NCBI GenBank assembly: GCA_002110485.1
Contig: MOWL01000048.1
Location: forward strand, 124,001 to 188,000
Reading direction: 5' to 3'
Origin: Emergomyces orientalis
Taxonomy: Eukaryota > Ascomycota > Eurotiomycetes > Onygenales > Ajellomycetaceae
Length of the DNA stretch: 64,000 nucleotides
The position numbers and the translations under genes are program-made. Under the pieces are notes generated by a model. The model searched no databases, was not told where the DNA came from, and worked only from the letters and a program-made list of their open reading frames with translations. Positions within the stretch are counted from its first letter, which is position 1; every line of letters starts with the position of its first letter. This document shows, one piece after another, positions 34,498-47,097 of the stretch.

Positions 34498-37400
34498 CAG
34501 GAATAAAGTTAGAATGGGATATTGGGGAACAGGGAACACTATTTCCCTCCGCACGACGACGGATTGAACTTATTGATGGGTATATTACCTTTTGATCATG
34601 ACGTCGCTCCCCTCCCCTCTCCTCCAGGCGCTGAATCTGTTTAAAAAAAATTTAAAATTTTAAAAAAAAAACCCCTCAAATTCAGTACCTGGGGCTTGTT
34701 GTGAGACAAGAAAAACAAGAAATTAATGACATTAATGACTGATATACCTTTTATTTCTTTTCTATCCCTCCCTTTCCATAGTTCTCCCAGGCACAAAACA
34801 CATCCCACATTTTACATCCAAACGTCGTCGTCCACTAAACGTTTATTTTTGAGCTGAGAGAGAGTGTTTTTTTAACCGCCTGGCAATACATTTCTCCCTG
34901 CCATGCCAACAAGACCCAGGGCATATCCTCTTCTCGTACTACGGATTAGTTACTGTGTAAATGTAAATGCAACTCAAGATCTTGGCCTACCGAACTTTCT
35001 ATTTTTAGCCAGTGGTGTTTTTAAACCACTCCCCCAAAAGCCCACCACTGGGGAGAAGGGAAGTAAACTTTCGCCAACTACGGGCGTATGCTTGAACATG
35101 CTGCCAAAAAAGGTTGAACACGGCTCCAACTTTCGACCAGAGAAGCCCTTCAGCATGGTTCCAATCTTGTATCATTGTCGCACCCAATTAAAACTACTTG
35201 GGTACAATACATTAGGTAGTAAACATCATACACATTCTGAAGGAATGATATTTTCATATTTCCAAGCCCTAACCTATCCCTAACCCAGTGTTTGGCGGTG
35301 GTAGTAATATTTTTGTAGTGAGTGATATATTTATTATTTATTATTTCTATTTTATTTTTATTTCTATTTATTTTTATTATTTATTTTTTTAGATTGTGAT
35401 GCTCAGAGTTGAACATGATTCCAAAAAAAAAAAAGTGGCCCATATAAATCTGGGTCATGTTGAGCTCTTTTTTTTTTTTTTTTGTTTTGCACTAGTTACA
35501 TTAAACTGTAACTCTGTCAAAAAGTACATGTTCATGACGACGTGAGGATTAAAAAGGGGGCAAAAGGGAGCACAAATTGGAAGTTAGTTCCGCCCACGGC
35601 AGGTGGGTTATAGTACCTGTACTCTGTACTTCGTCTCTAGTTAGTTAGCTAGACAAAAGCATCGGGAATTTAACTGTCATACTCTCCGTATATGTCCATC
35701 ATGACACATTTATACTGGATAAATTTTTTATAATCCACTTCTACTGTGTGGTGGGGGAATGATTATCCCGTAATCCGGCTTCCCTTTTTCGCAATTGTCT
35801 GCAAATTCAACACAGCAAGAAGCCGAGCGTCAGGACCAAGCAAGCTTCCCCGGGAGTTGATAAGAGGAAGAAAGAGAAAAACCCCGGATTACACATAACG
35901 GATTGAGTTACATGCGACGTAACTTACCTTCATTTACCTGTAACACTAACTTCCCAAGGTACGCAGTAGTAAATGGCGAGTGGCTGAAGGTAATCTTGAG
36001 GTATTTGGAGAAGGGAGATATAATAAGAAAAGAGGGAAAAGAGTGAAAGAAACCAACAACATTTTGCCATACAGATGGATATACTTCATACAACACTAAC
36101 CTATCTCGAGGTCAAGACACTTGCATCTTCTATATTGTCATGTACTGTGCATATAGCCCCCCCCCCCCTCGCGGCCCCCCCAGTATTTACCCGTCAGCAC
36201 CACTCGTCACCAGTTTGAGATTTATGATAGGGCTAGCCAGGGGTTGTGGTGTCGATGGACGATCAGCAAGGCTAAACTGGAGGCTAGCTGCAATCCTGCA
36301 AGATATCCTGGACGTGCCGAGAACTTGAGACAGGGCCAGGGCCGGCGGAAGTGGTCAAAGCAAAATGGACATTGACAGTGATGAAGCCAAGAGCTGGAGT
36401 TGGAAGAGTCTGAAGATTCGTCTCAGCGGTCTTATTTGGGGAATTTATTGACAGCTGTTATAACTATACAAATATGCTATGTGATTTGAAACTAAATAAT
36501 ATAAAATAAAATAAAATACTTTTTCTTTTTCTTTTTCTTCTTTTTTTTTTTTTTTTTTTCAATTTTGATATTCTGCTGTTTTATATGAAGTTTATTTTTT
36601 ATTTTTTATTTACTTCTTTTTTATATATTTTTATTTATATATATATAGTATATATATATAGATATTTATTTTTTGAAGAAGTAGAAGAAGACCTTTTCAT
36701 CAACAAACAAGCCGATTATAATCCAGGGGATGTTCTTCCGATATTCTGACGCTTTTAATCGCCGTGGCCTTCCCGTTCCGTGGGCCATGTTTTTTGGTTC
36801 CCGCAAAACCAGTCAAGAGATCAGGGATGGCTGTCATCCTCATGGATAAAACAATAGGTTCAGCCAGAGTGACATCCCCGGCGCATGGCGGATAGGTGTG
36901 TCCACGTCATAATCACTGCGGAGTGGCTGAGTGGGATTATCTTAGGGTGATATTCCATGTCGCCTATCTTGGCGGCTTTAGCGAACAGATGTCGGTTAAA
37001 GGTACTGTACGTGTGGTGTTAGGGGTGAACAGCGCCTGGAAGTTTTGGGCATATGCGCCCTACGCTGCGTACGTAGATTAAGGGGAGCCTGGGGTAGATG
37101 CTCGTATCTGATATTTTAAACTCGCTGTTAATCGGGGTTGATTTCTCAAGGGAATTAAGCTAAACTCGGATATGCAAGCCCCGGTTCGGAGGGGGTTTTG
37201 TTTACCATTCTTCTGCCTGTCCTCATTCCGTTTCATCTTTTTCATCTTTTTCATCTTTGTCTAATTAATCCCTTTTTCTACTTCTCTTTCTGCTGCTATT
37301 ATTTGCTGGAGCAGCGAATATACTGTAAATATTGCCGAAAACTTCCACTTTCTCTTGATGGGTGTGTGATAGCCGTTATCTCTTCAATTTATTCGCTATT

Positions 37401-37757
37401 CTTTTTTATTGATTGTACCTGTACATATAATATACCTTCGATTGTATTGTATGGACTCTCCCGTTGACCGAATTGCTCCGCCCCCATGTCGCCTTCCGCC
37501 ACCTAGTTTCCAGGCTTCATAACTATTTGCCTCGGGCTTCCAATTTTACTCCTCTTTCATCTTAATTTTCTTTTTCTTTTTGGATTTTTCCTGAAATATT
37601 TCTAGATATCACTTTTTTTTTGCTGTCCCAGGCCCCTAAATTGTTGGGGTTTTACATCGTTAACGCTTCCTTCATCCTCCGTCCACGTTGATATACAATT
37701 GAAGGAGAAAACAAAAGGCAAGGAAGAACATATAGTGAGAGACAGTAACTTTGCACC
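34351..37757. other. Large gene-poor spacer
   Basis: This 3.4-kb stretch has low-complexity DNA: an AAAG microsatellite, A and T homopolymers (about 35424-35436, 35469-35483, 36539-36560) and AT-rich tracts (35330-35390, 36590-36670). A 9-bp inverted repeat is formed by 35009-35017 and 35043-35051. No frame has recognisable protein features. CT-rich sequence just before 37758 should be the promoter and 5' leader of the aspartic protease. Confidence 0.5.
34459..34497. repeat. AAAG microsatellite
   Basis: About nine tandem AAAG units with few interruptions, roughly 110 bp after the RFC stop codon, probably in its 3' untranslated region. Confidence 0.85.
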
Positions 37758-39388
37758 ATGCGCGGTGCTGCCGCTCTCTGCACGCTGGGTACAGCGCTGC
37801 TGTCCGTTCTCCCCATCATCAATGCCATCCATCTCGTTCCCAGAGACTCGCCAAAGGTGGTTGGGTTCGACATCCAGCGGAAACACGTCGCCAACCCAAT
37901 TGAAAGAGACCGTCTAAGAAAAAGAGGGGAAAAAGTCGTTTCCCAGCTACTAGAGAATGAGGTATGTACTTGACTTGACATATTTCATATATCCGAACTC
38001 AAGATGGCTCCTATATATATATATATACGTATACATATGCTAATCGAGGCGGCATATTTAAAAACAGGAAACGCTATATTTCTGCAATATAACGGTGGGC
38101 ACTCCACCCCAGCCCCTACGCATGCACATCGACACAGGTAGCAGCGATCTCTGGTGTAATGTTCCAGATTCACCATTTTGCCGCCAGAAGGAAAGGCCAT
38201 GCGCCCCCGCGGGAACTTACGACTCCAAGGCTTCATCAACCTATAAATTAGTCAGTTCCGATTTTAACATCTCATACGTCGATGGCTCCGGCGCAGTTGG
38301 CGATTATGTGTCAGATACCATGACGATTGGGGGTGTAACTTTGAAAGAGTTTCAGTTCGGAGTGGGATATCAGGCTTCTTCAATGGGTACGTGCTTGACC
38401 ATAGAAAGCACAAAGAAACAATCTAAAAGTGCTAACCATTAAACAAGAGGGAGTCCTCGGTATCGGATACCCTGTGAATGAAGTACAAGTGGGCAGGAAC
38501 GGCAAACCACCATACCCTAACCTCCCCTTTGCCCTCGCAGACGCTGGTTTCATAAACTCCGCTGCCTACAGCCTATGGCTCAACGACCTCGAAGCCAGCA
38601 CCGGCATGATCCTCTTCGGTGGCGTCAACACCGAGAAATTCCACGGCACACTGCGCACCCTCCCCATACTCCACACTAGGAGCGGCATGTACGTCGAGCT
38701 CGTCATCGCCCTAACAGGCATGTCCATCGAGGCGAGGGGAAAAAGCAGAGAACTGGGCGCAGGGAGCCTCCCAACGCCCGTCCTCCTCGACTCCGGCAGC
38801 ACTATCTGCTACCTCCCTGACGACATCGTCAGCAACGTCTACCGCATCATCGGCGCCACTTACGATCCACAAGTGGGAGGTGCCTTCGTCCCCTGCAGCT
38901 CCAAGTACGATAAGGTAGACATCACCTTCACCTTCTCCGGAGTCCCCATCAATGTCGCCATGGACGAGCTCGTCCTCGACCTGGGCCCGAACCCAGACGG
39001 CACCATACCGACGTTCGACAACGGCGAGCCCGCCTGCATCTTCGGCATCGCACCCGCGGGCGGACGCACCCCGATCCTCGGCGACACGTTCCTCCGCAGC
39101 GCCTACGTCGTTTACGACCTAGAAAACAACGAGATCTCCCTCGCCAAGACGAATTTCAACTCCACGCGCGACAACATTGTCGAGATCGGCAAGGGCCCAG
39201 AGGGCGTGCCTTCAGCCACGGGCGTGATTGATGCGGTTTCGACGGGGGAGTTTTCCGTGACTCGTGGAGGGCCGACGGCTTCTACGACGCCTTCGAAAGC
39301 GTTGGCAATGCCGACTGCGCGCCCGGACATGCGCTTGGGGGCATTGGCCGGGTTGGCCGGGGCGGGCGCGATGTTTGCGGTGGTGTAA
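37758..39388 (+). CDS. Aspartic endopeptidase, yapsin/opsB-like, probably GPI-anchored
   Basis: Exons 37758-37961, 38068-38386 and 38448-39388 join to 487 residues. A signal peptide covers about residues 1-22, followed by a propeptide with basic residues (DRLRKRG). The pepsin fold has the first catalytic Asp at about 90 in DTGSSD and the second at about 289 in DSGSTICYLPDD. Later landmarks are CIFGIAP and ILGDTFLRSAYVVYDLENN. After a Ser/Thr/Gly-rich linker the protein ends in a short hydrophobic tail (LGALAGLAGAGAMFAVV), as in GPI-anchored proteins. It should work at the cell surface or wall, processing or degrading proteins. Close to fungal opsB-type proteases. Confidence 0.92.
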
Positions 39389-40587
39389 TGGGATTGGAGC
39401 ATATTTTTGCCTTGTTCTTTTTTTAAATTTTTAAATTTTTTATTTTTTATTTTTGTATATTTTTTTTGGGTGGGTGGTTTTTTATTTTTTTTTTTGGCCG
39501 TCATCTTTAATATTCTTATATATATTTTGAACACAAACACACAGCAAATACAGTACAGTACCTTAGATATATATCTAGCATAACCTAATTCTTAGGAATT
39601 GGAAAAATGGAGTTAGAGAGAGAGCGAAAGAAACAAAAGAAAGAGAGGGTTGGGGGGTGGGGAGGGGGGTTGCAGAGTTTACCTGATATTAAAATAAGAG
39701 CCATTCTTTTAAACTTACTTCTCTTTTCTCTCTTCCTTTTTTCTTTTCCATTTTCTTTTTGTCTTGGTTTCAAGATTCTAATCAATCCTTACTACGAAAC
39801 AACAGTGTTCTCGTGGAAAAGTATTGATGCTGGAGTCTCTGCCTTTTGCAGATGGGGTGAGAGACAGAAGAAGTGAGGTTAAAAAGTGGATTTTTGAGAT
39901 ATAAGTCCCAGATAAACTTAACTCGCGTGGCCCACACGCAGATCTAGATGGACAGAGACACGATTGAACGGGATTATGCATGCAGCTATGAAAAAACACA
40001 ACGATCAAACGAACAACGATCAAACGATCAACGATCGGCATGATGAGCCGCAGCATGCAGAGTTAGAACCATGGTTTTTATTTTATTATTATTTTTTAGA
40101 TATAATACCCGAGATGATCTTCTGGGCAAAACGTCTGTGCTTCGCTTGATTGCTCATTCTTTCTTTTTCTATACTGCTTTGAAAGGAAGAGTGGTTATAT
40201 TAGTCCATGGGGCTGGGAGCTTGGTTGGGGTGGGCGAACGAGATACTTGTTATGGGATGTTGAGATGGGGATGTTACTCTATGGAAGGGAGGCAAGGAAG
40301 AAAAGAGAACAATAAAAGAAGAAAGTTTTCCCGTTTATCCCTTCGCTTTTGGTCGGTTTTTGGTCCTTTTCTTTTTCCCTTTCTTTTGACTCATATATAT
40401 TCTGTGCTGTGGTTAGTGATGGAGCTGACTGAAAAAAAAAGGGGGATTAAAAAAGGGGGTTGCGGGAAAGACTTCTACACACATGAACCCTGCATAGCGG
40501 TGGCATTGAAGAGTTTATTTAATATGCATATTATATCCTACATACCTCAATCCTTAATAATAACATACACCATACGTCATATCTCAA
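39389..40587. other. Intergenic spacer between convergent genes
   Basis: T-rich DNA with runs of T near 39419-39500 and a purine-rich stretch near 39610-39670, then mixed sequence. Open frames here are low complexity and lack family features. Confidence 0.45.
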
Positions 40588-42091
40588 TTATCCATAAAAT
40601 ACCCCCCGCCTAAGGATAACAGCCCTAACCCCTCCGTCATCCCCATCACCCCCATCCTCACGTTCCTCATATCCCAAGTCAAAACCAACATCACCATGAT
40701 CATCACACCTCCAAACATCCACCTCCAACCCCCCATAAACCCTCCTAGCCATCTCTCCAACCCTCCCCGCCTGCCCCTTATCCCCACACTCAAGAACAAG
40801 AAGGTCAGCATCCACCCGCAACAGACCCATGGAGATTATACGTGGGTAGAACATATCTTCTCGCCGCGTGGCCGCTAATATCTTGCTCATTTTTATTATA
40901 CGCGGCCATCTAGACGTTGGAGTAGATGCATCAGGGACAGCAGCGCTAGGCGGGTCCGTGTCCGTATCCGTTTTCTTTTGATGGATGGCTGGAGGGGGAA
41001 CGAGAGCTAATCTGGGTTCGTACTTGCGTACACTGCGGGCTGTGGTGCCGTTAGTGAATTGGGCAGGGGAAATGTAAGGTGGGTTGGAGAGGAGGATCGT
41101 TATCGTGTCTGCGTCTGTTTCCGGCTCTGGCTTTTGGGGTATCGGAAGGGTGCCAGTGCCGCTGGTATTACGATCGCAGTGTCCCGGTGACATGATGTTC
41201 TTGCTGCTGTTGGAATAATTACCACCAGCAGGAGCAGTCGCGAAACGAGGAAATATCTTCTCCATCATTTCTTCCTGTAACCCCTTCGGCATCTGCATAC
41301 TATCGCCAGCCCCAAGCTCGGAAAGTACATCTCCCCTCGCAAAGTATACGTCCTCCCTAGCCCTCTCACTCAACCTTCCAATCTTGATATTATGCTCGAG
41401 ATTCTCTCGTGCCATTTTCAGAGCGTGGGTACTTATATCTACCCCGCATATTTGCAGTGTTGGGAATGTAGGGGCGAGTAGTGAGTGGAGGAGGAGAGGG
41501 ATGCAACCGGTGCCGGTGCAGAGATCAAGGATGCGAAGGGTCGGTAGATGTTTATATTTATGCCCGTGCTTGTCTTTATCGTTTGCGGGCGCGAATTTGG
41601 AAAGCAGCAGGTTGGCGACGCGGGTTGTGTATGATTCCGTTTCCGGTCTGTAATCTGCGAATTAGCTTATACAAAATATCCAACACAAGAATAATAATGA
41701 TAATATTTTAAATAAATGAATAAATAAAAACATACCTCGGAATCAACACCCCTCTACGGCATAGAATCTCCAATTCGCCAAACGGCTGGTCACCTAGGAT
41801 ATACTGCAGTGGTACTCCACGTGCCCGCTGCTGCACCATCTCTCGCAGCCTCAATTTCAATCTCACATTATCACTATTATACCACGTCTGAGCCATTAGC
41901 CTGCTCCCCCTATCCTTATGGTGCCACCCTTCAACATTACGCTGCCGGCACTGCTCAGCGAGCGCGTACTCTCTCAGCCACCTCAGCTCATTCTGGGCGG
42001 AGGGCAGATCCCGACACTCGCGGAGGAGGACAGGGAGAAGAGGGTGTATTGAATATGCATGGCGGAGGAGGGAGGTGGGGAGGCGGGGCAT
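40588..42091 (-). CDS. MTQ1: HemK-family protein glutamine N5-methyltransferase, mitochondrial (MTQ1-like)
   Basis: Exons 42091-41736 and 41647-40588 join to 471 residues. The N-terminal release-factor-binding domain has the phrase GVPLQYILGDQPFGELEI and PRPETES, formed across the intron. The S-adenosylmethionine site is ILDLCTGTGCIPLLL, and the signature NPPY is at 307-310. The enzyme methylates the glutamine of the GGQ motif in peptide-chain release factors, here most likely the mitochondrial one. The protein is longer than bacterial HemK because of insertions before NPPY and near the C-terminus rich in Asp, Thr and Gly. The start is close to the family start, and the first residues could be a mitochondrial targeting sequence (Arg, Leu, Ser). 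Confidence 0.9.
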
Positions 42092-42229
42092 TTATTATAT
42101 ATATATATATATAATATTCCCAGATAATATGTAATTGAGGAGGAGGTGTAGCTTGCGTAAGATATAAATTCTACCAGCTTATTGGGGTATGCAGCTATAG
42201 ATCAAATTACCTCGGTTGTTGTGCAACCA

Positions 42230-42343
42230 GCGTCGGTGGTCCAATGGTTAAGATTCGACATTCCCATGATCACTGTGGAATATATCGATAGTGTCACAAT
42301 TGCTGACTATGTCGAGACCCGGGTTCGATTCCCGGCCGACGCA
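42230..42343 (+). tRNA. tRNA-Gly (anticodon CCC) with intron
   Basis: The acceptor stem pairs GCGTCGG (42230-42236) with CCGACGC (42336-42342), discriminator A at 42343. The D arm is GTCC/AGAT-like with GG in the loop, the anticodon arm has stem CGACA/TGTCG, and the T arm is CCGGG-TTCGATT-CCCGG. The anticodon CCC is 42263-42265. An intron of 42 nt (42267-42308) sits one base after the anticodon, the standard place for nuclear tRNA introns. A T run follows at once (42346-42350), a normal RNA polymerase III stop. Confidence 0.92.
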
Positions 42344-43111
42344 TGTTTTTTAGTTTTGTTTTTTTAGTTTCCTTGATTAATTGATATTTTATTCGAAAAG
42401 GGTAATTAATGAATGGGATTTTGAAAGATGAATGATTTTTTGAGCTTTTTGATATATAGAAAATTTATTTTTGTTGTATCGCGGGGTTGAAATGCTTCGC
42501 TGTGGGAGGAGGGAGGGCGCGGCGATTGCGAAAAACAAAACCCCGAGTTCAATTTCCCGCCATTGTAGCTTTATTATTATATATATGTTATTTTTATATT
42601 ATTTAGATAAAAATTAAACGACAGCACAGTCTGGTAAAGCATAGTGTAAAACACGCGTGGAACATGTATGAATGAAACCACCATGTTGTATCCGAAAATG
42701 GGAACTAATACAGTGCATTGCATAGGGAAGATATTGACTGTCGCTCCCTTTACCACTCTGGCTGGGAGTGAAAATAAAGCAAGTGATCAAATATTCGCTG
42801 TGAATATATCTCCCCCATTGCACATAGATTGTACACATGTATAGATATATATGTATATATGTTTGTAAATTATAAACAGCTATAGTGAATATGGGCGGAA
42901 GTATATAGTCCCCCTCAAAAAAGCCATGATCATCCCGCAATCACCAGCTATTAGCACAATGCAATCAGTGTATTGTATGTCTATCCCGAACAACAAAGTC
43001 AGCGCTCTAGCAAATTCCCTATTACATCTCTCTACCAAAGAGGGGAAGAAAGAGAAAAAATATATATATAAAAAGAAAAGAAAAAAGAAAAAGGGTGAAA
43101 ATTTAAAACCC
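42344..43111. other. Intergenic spacer
   Basis: AT-rich DNA with TA-rich microsatellite-like tracts near 42840-42870 and an AAAAAG-rich tract near 43045-43100 just after the permease stop. No gene seen. Confidence 0.45.
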
Positions 43112-45062
43112 TCATGACCGCCACTTCCAAAACTTCCGCCAACCCCCTTCCCCTTTAAACAAACTCTTCCCATCCCTCATCCCAATCCTCCAAAAATACA
43201 CCGGAATCCCGGCCACATTAAACCCAAGTACAAGAAGCGTCTGCAACGGTTCCGCAAACACCGCCCGACTCAACAAAAACAAACTCACACAACAAAAGAT
43301 AATCGGCGTCGTAATCCACGTCTTATACGGCCGTTCCAAATACGGCTCCCGGATCCGCAACACAATCAATCCCAGCACGGTTAGGAAATAAAACGTGTAA
43401 CCAGCCACGCCGTAGAATGTGACTAGTGTCCCGAACTCACCGACGGAGATGTAGATGGCTGTTAATGTGAAGTTGAATATCATGGCGTAGATGGGAGTGT
43501 AGCCGATTCCGACATCATCGCCAAAGAGGCGGATGAGGGTTTTGTGGAACCAGGAGCGACGCCGTAGGCGCGACCCTGCCGTGTTCGCGGCGGAGCCAGC
43601 AATGCCGATTTTGCCGAAAATGGAGGGTAGGTATCCCTCGCGCCCGGCGGCGTACACGAGTCTGCCAGAGGTAAAAGCGGTGGCATTTAGGGCGCCAAAG
43701 CAGCTGGCGGAGACGACTAGTGCGAGCACTAGGGCGCCGACGGGGCCGAAGACTTTCCCACCAAACTGGACGGCGACGGTGTTGGTCGCGTTGATGGTTG
43801 AGGGGGGAAGGACGAAGAAGTAGGCGATATTAGCGAGCATGTAGCTCAGGATGACGGCGGGCATGGCGGTGTGGATTACTCGGGGGAGATCGCGGCTGGG
43901 GTTCTTGAATTCTCCCGTCACGTAATTTGTCTGGTGTCGTGAGTTAGTTTATTGGAAGAAACAATCGAAAAATGGGGAAAAATTAGCAGAAGAAAAGAAA
44001 TAGACATACGTTATCCCAACCGTCAAACGCCCACAAGCCCGCATATAGAGCTACCGCCCAGCTAGAGACGTCGGTGCTGGTACCCTCGAACCAGCTCGTA
44101 GTCCTCCATTTCCTGTCTGGCTCGCCCTTATATGACAGTCCCGTAGCCGCAACGACGATCCCAATGATTGTGACCCCGAGGAGGGCCAAAAATTTGAAAA
44201 ACATAAACATGTCTCCAATGCGAGTACCCAGGCGCGTAGATATGCAGTTCAGACCCGTTACAACCATAAGACCTAGAAGGGCGACCCCTTTATTAACCCA
44301 AGGGTTAATCGTCTCGACATCTGCTCCGACGATTGCCCGCACAGCATATTCGCCAAATATAATAGAAATGATGGCCGCAGAGCCTGGTTTCAGCACGAAC
44401 ACTGCAGACCAGGTAAATAAGAACCCCATCAACTCCCCGAAAATCTTGGCCAAATATACCTGCGCCCCACCATTCAATGGTATCGCACCCCCTAGTTCCG
44501 CATAACTCGCTCCACCGGTCCAGGCGAGCACGCCTGCAACAGCCCATACAATCAGCGAGGCACCAGGCGATCCCGCGTTCGAATTGACCTGCCCGGGCGA
44601 CGAGAAGATGCCTGAGCCAATAACCAATCCGATAATCAACGACAGTCCATTCAGATATGTCAGAGTCTTGTGTCTTTCCAGCGAGCCGTCGATGACGGCA
44701 TTGTGGCGGTCTAGCGAGAGAACTGAAGGGGCACCCAGCGGGGCGTACCCGCCCACGGTCTGCGAGAGCGGAAAGAGATTACTGCCAAAATCGAAGGCGG
44801 AGGAGACGGAGTAGGAGCGTGTGTGTCTTGAGCGCGTGGCGTCGTAGAGGGTGTCGGAGAAGGGGTCTTGGTTCTCGAGAGAGGCTTTGCGGGAGGAGGA
44901 GATCCCAGAGGGGGAAGAAGAGCGGGAGTTAGAGCGGGAGCGGGAGCCATCTTCTTCGTCGCCGGTGTGGGGGCCGGAGGAGGAGGCGAGGGAGGCTAGC
45001 TCAAGAGAATCTCTGGACAGGTCGCCGGCGGGCCGTCTGGATTCTCTGAAGGCTACGGTCAT
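43112..45062 (-). CDS. Amino-acid permease of the LAT / methionine-permease type
   Basis: Exons 45062-44010 and 43930-43112 join in frame to 623 residues. About 120 N-terminal residues are hydrophilic and Ser/Arg-rich and should be a regulated cytoplasmic tail. About twelve membrane segments follow. The first contains IGLVIGSGIFSSPG, the unwound substrate-binding motif of APC-superfamily transporters; FDGWDNTNYVTGEF, rebuilt across the intron, is typical of LAT and yeast Mup-type permeases. It should import neutral amino acids at the plasma membrane. Substrate cannot be decided from the sequence. Confidence 0.9.
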
Positions 45063-45616
45063 GCTTTGGTGGAGGGTGGAGGGTGGAGGGTGGAGGGTGG
45101 TGTCGTGGTTATATTGGAGAATTTTAGACTGGCGCCTGGATGGTAGCTGGGGAGCTACGAGAAGGAATAGACGGTCAATGTCGCCATTCCAGGGGGCGGA
45201 GAATGGTTGTAGTTGGGGTGTTGTTTAGCGGGTTCTACATTGGGTATCAAATCATGAAGTCGTCGAACGGTGTAGTATATGTATGTTATATATATGAGGA
45301 GGAAGAGTTGTGGTTTTAAAGTTGGAGAATATTTGTATATCACAGGCGAAAAGGAGTAAATTTGGGGGGAGGAACCTGGAGATACTTCACCGCTAGTGCA
45401 TTTCTGTACGGGGATCGTCGTACTACTTGGTACTGTCCAGGTCATAGCGCCAACTAAGCTTTTGCGGGAAACAAAAAAAGGAAGAAAAAAAAAAAAACAT
45501 CTTCATATATATTTTCAAAAAATAATAATTAAATACCAATCGTTATTCTATTCAATTCACTCTCATTCAGTCTCTCCCTTCATACTCCCCTCCACTCTTT
45601 TATGCCAACTATATAG
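45063..45616. promoter_or_regulatory. Divergent promoter region, permease and Cyc2-like gene
   Basis: The spacer holds both promoters. Next to the permease start are four tandem GGAGGGT units at about 45071-45098; on the plus strand these G runs could form a quadruplex, and the permease leader RNA would be CU-rich. An A run lies near 45487-45497. Confidence 0.45.
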
Positions 45617-46801
45617 ATGTCCCTCCTCCTCCAGCCTGTCAAACACCTCCGCCTTTCTCTCCTCCCATCTCCCGCTCCCTGCTGTCGCCGCCATGCCACT
45701 ACAAATACATCACCTCCAAAGCAACGAACCTGGTTACGGGTCACAATAGTCACAGTCGTAGCCGCTGCCATTGGCGCCTACGTTCGATATGAAAAGGACT
45801 CATCCAGCGCAACTTTAAACCCGTACACTTTCACGCAATATGAGCTGGTCTCGAAAACTCCTGTCTCCTCCACCAGTAGCATATTCACCTTGCGCCCAGT
45901 TAAACCGGGGGATAACGATACCGTATATAAAGAAGCTTGGCAGAGGGGACTTTGGAGTGTGCAGTTCAAACAGCCACAGTTGCAGATTGGAAGGGATTAT
46001 ACGCCTTTGCCTCCGGTTTCTCAGGCTACGGTGGAGGGCAACCTGGAGGAAGAAGATGGAGGGGGAGAGACAGGTGACGGCGCCTTACGGTTTTTGATCC
46101 GGAAAGATCCCTATGGAGAAGTATCTGGATATCTACACAACCTGCCACCAGGTGCAAAACTTGATATTCGTGGCCCTCGTTTGGATTATATATTGCCAGC
46201 TGATGCGGAGGAGATCCTGTTTATCGCGGGTGGGACAGGGATTGCGCCGGGTCTACAGGCTGCGCATACATTGTTCAGAAAAAATAAGAGAGAGGACTCG
46301 CCGACGAAAACAAGAATGCATATATTGTGGGCTAATCGGCGGAGGGAAGATTGTCTGGGCGGTGTCAGTGACACTTTCTCCCCGTCGACCAGTAGTTCGA
46401 TGTCATGGTGGAAGCGGCTTTTTAGCACCGATAAAGACTCATCTGTAAAAGAGCACACTCCACAGAACGCCATTGGGAAGAGCCTTACGGTCCGATATCT
46501 TGAAGAGCTGAAGGCTCAATATCCCGACATGCTGACAGTTGATTACTTTGTGGATGAAGAAGGCGCTCTGATTGGAAAGGATTCCATTTTGAATTTTACG
46601 AAGCCGGAAGGAGAAAATGGTACACGGAAGAGGAGGAGTGGTCCTGTTGGGAAGAAGTTGATACTTATATCTGGGCCTGACGGGTTTATAAGTTTCCTGG
46701 CTGGGCCTAAAATATGGAGTGGAGGGAAAGAAATCCAAGGCCCGCTCCAGGGCCTTATACGACATCTAAACTTGAACGATTGGTCTGTCTGGAAGCTGTA
46801 A
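45617..46801 (+). CDS. CYC2: Mitochondrial FAD oxidoreductase of the Cyc2 / cytochrome b5 reductase type
   Basis: An intron-free frame of 394 residues. The Arg/Ser-rich N-terminus looks like a mitochondrial presequence, followed by a membrane segment at about residues 41-56 (VTIVTVVAAAIGAYV). The body has a ferredoxin-NADP reductase-like FAD domain and an NAD domain with ILFIAGGTGIAPGLQAA and the C-terminal LILISGPDGFISFLAGPK. This layout matches yeast Cyc2, an inner-membrane flavoprotein that supports haem attachment to cytochrome c. A Ser-rich insertion lies near residues 250-275. Confidence 0.85.
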   Translation: MSLLLQPVKHLRLSLLPSPAPCCRRHATTNTSPPKQRTWLRVTIVTVVAAAIGAYVRYEKDSSSATLNPYTFTQYELVSKTPVSSTSSIFTLRPVKPGDNDTVYKEAWQRGLWSVQFKQPQLQIGRDYTPLPPVSQATVEGNLEEEDGGGETGDGALRFLIRKDPYGEVSGYLHNLPPGAKLDIRGPRLDYILPADAEEILFIAGGTGIAPGLQAAHTLFRKNKREDSPTKTRMHILWANRRREDCLGGVSDTFSPSTSSSMSWWKRLFSTDKDSSVKEHTPQNAIGKSLTVRYLEELKAQYPDMLTVDYFVDEEGALIGKDSILNFTKPEGENGTRKRRSGPVGKKLILISGPDGFISFLAGPKIWSGGKEIQGPLQGLIRHLNLNDWSVWKL

Positions 46802-47097
46802 GAGAAATGGAAGGTCAACGTCTGAAATTTTTCTTCGAACATATTTTTCCACTTCTTTTATTTTTTTATTTTTTTATTTTTTATTTTTTGTATCTTGATG
46901 TTTTGCATAGCTTTGGAGTGTGGTTGAATCTTTCTCCAGTACACGGTATTAAGGTACCCTTTCTTCTTTTTTTTTTTCTGTTCATCTTCCCCAAATTCTA
47001 AAACAAGGTTGCTTTCATGTTGAAACATAATCATCGCATCCGAAAAGGAAAAAGGGGCAAGGGGGAGTGTGATACATCAGGAAATGCCACAATCACC

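Noticed and set aside
34903..35283. Plus-strand open frame of 126 residues
   Set aside because: It has no family features, lies in low-complexity DNA and overlaps an inverted repeat; composition is not like neighbouring genes.
37198..37467. Plus-strand hydrophobic open frame
   Set aside because: Built from CTTTTT-type low-complexity sequence, so hydrophobicity is a by-product of composition.
43112..45062. Nicotinate transporter hxnP
   Set aside because: HxnP is a major-facilitator protein; this one is an APC/LAT amino-acid permease and lies 14 kb outside the cluster.
45066..45103. CRISPR-like short tandem array
   Set aside because: Seven-bp units without spacers in a fungal genome; simple tandem repeat.
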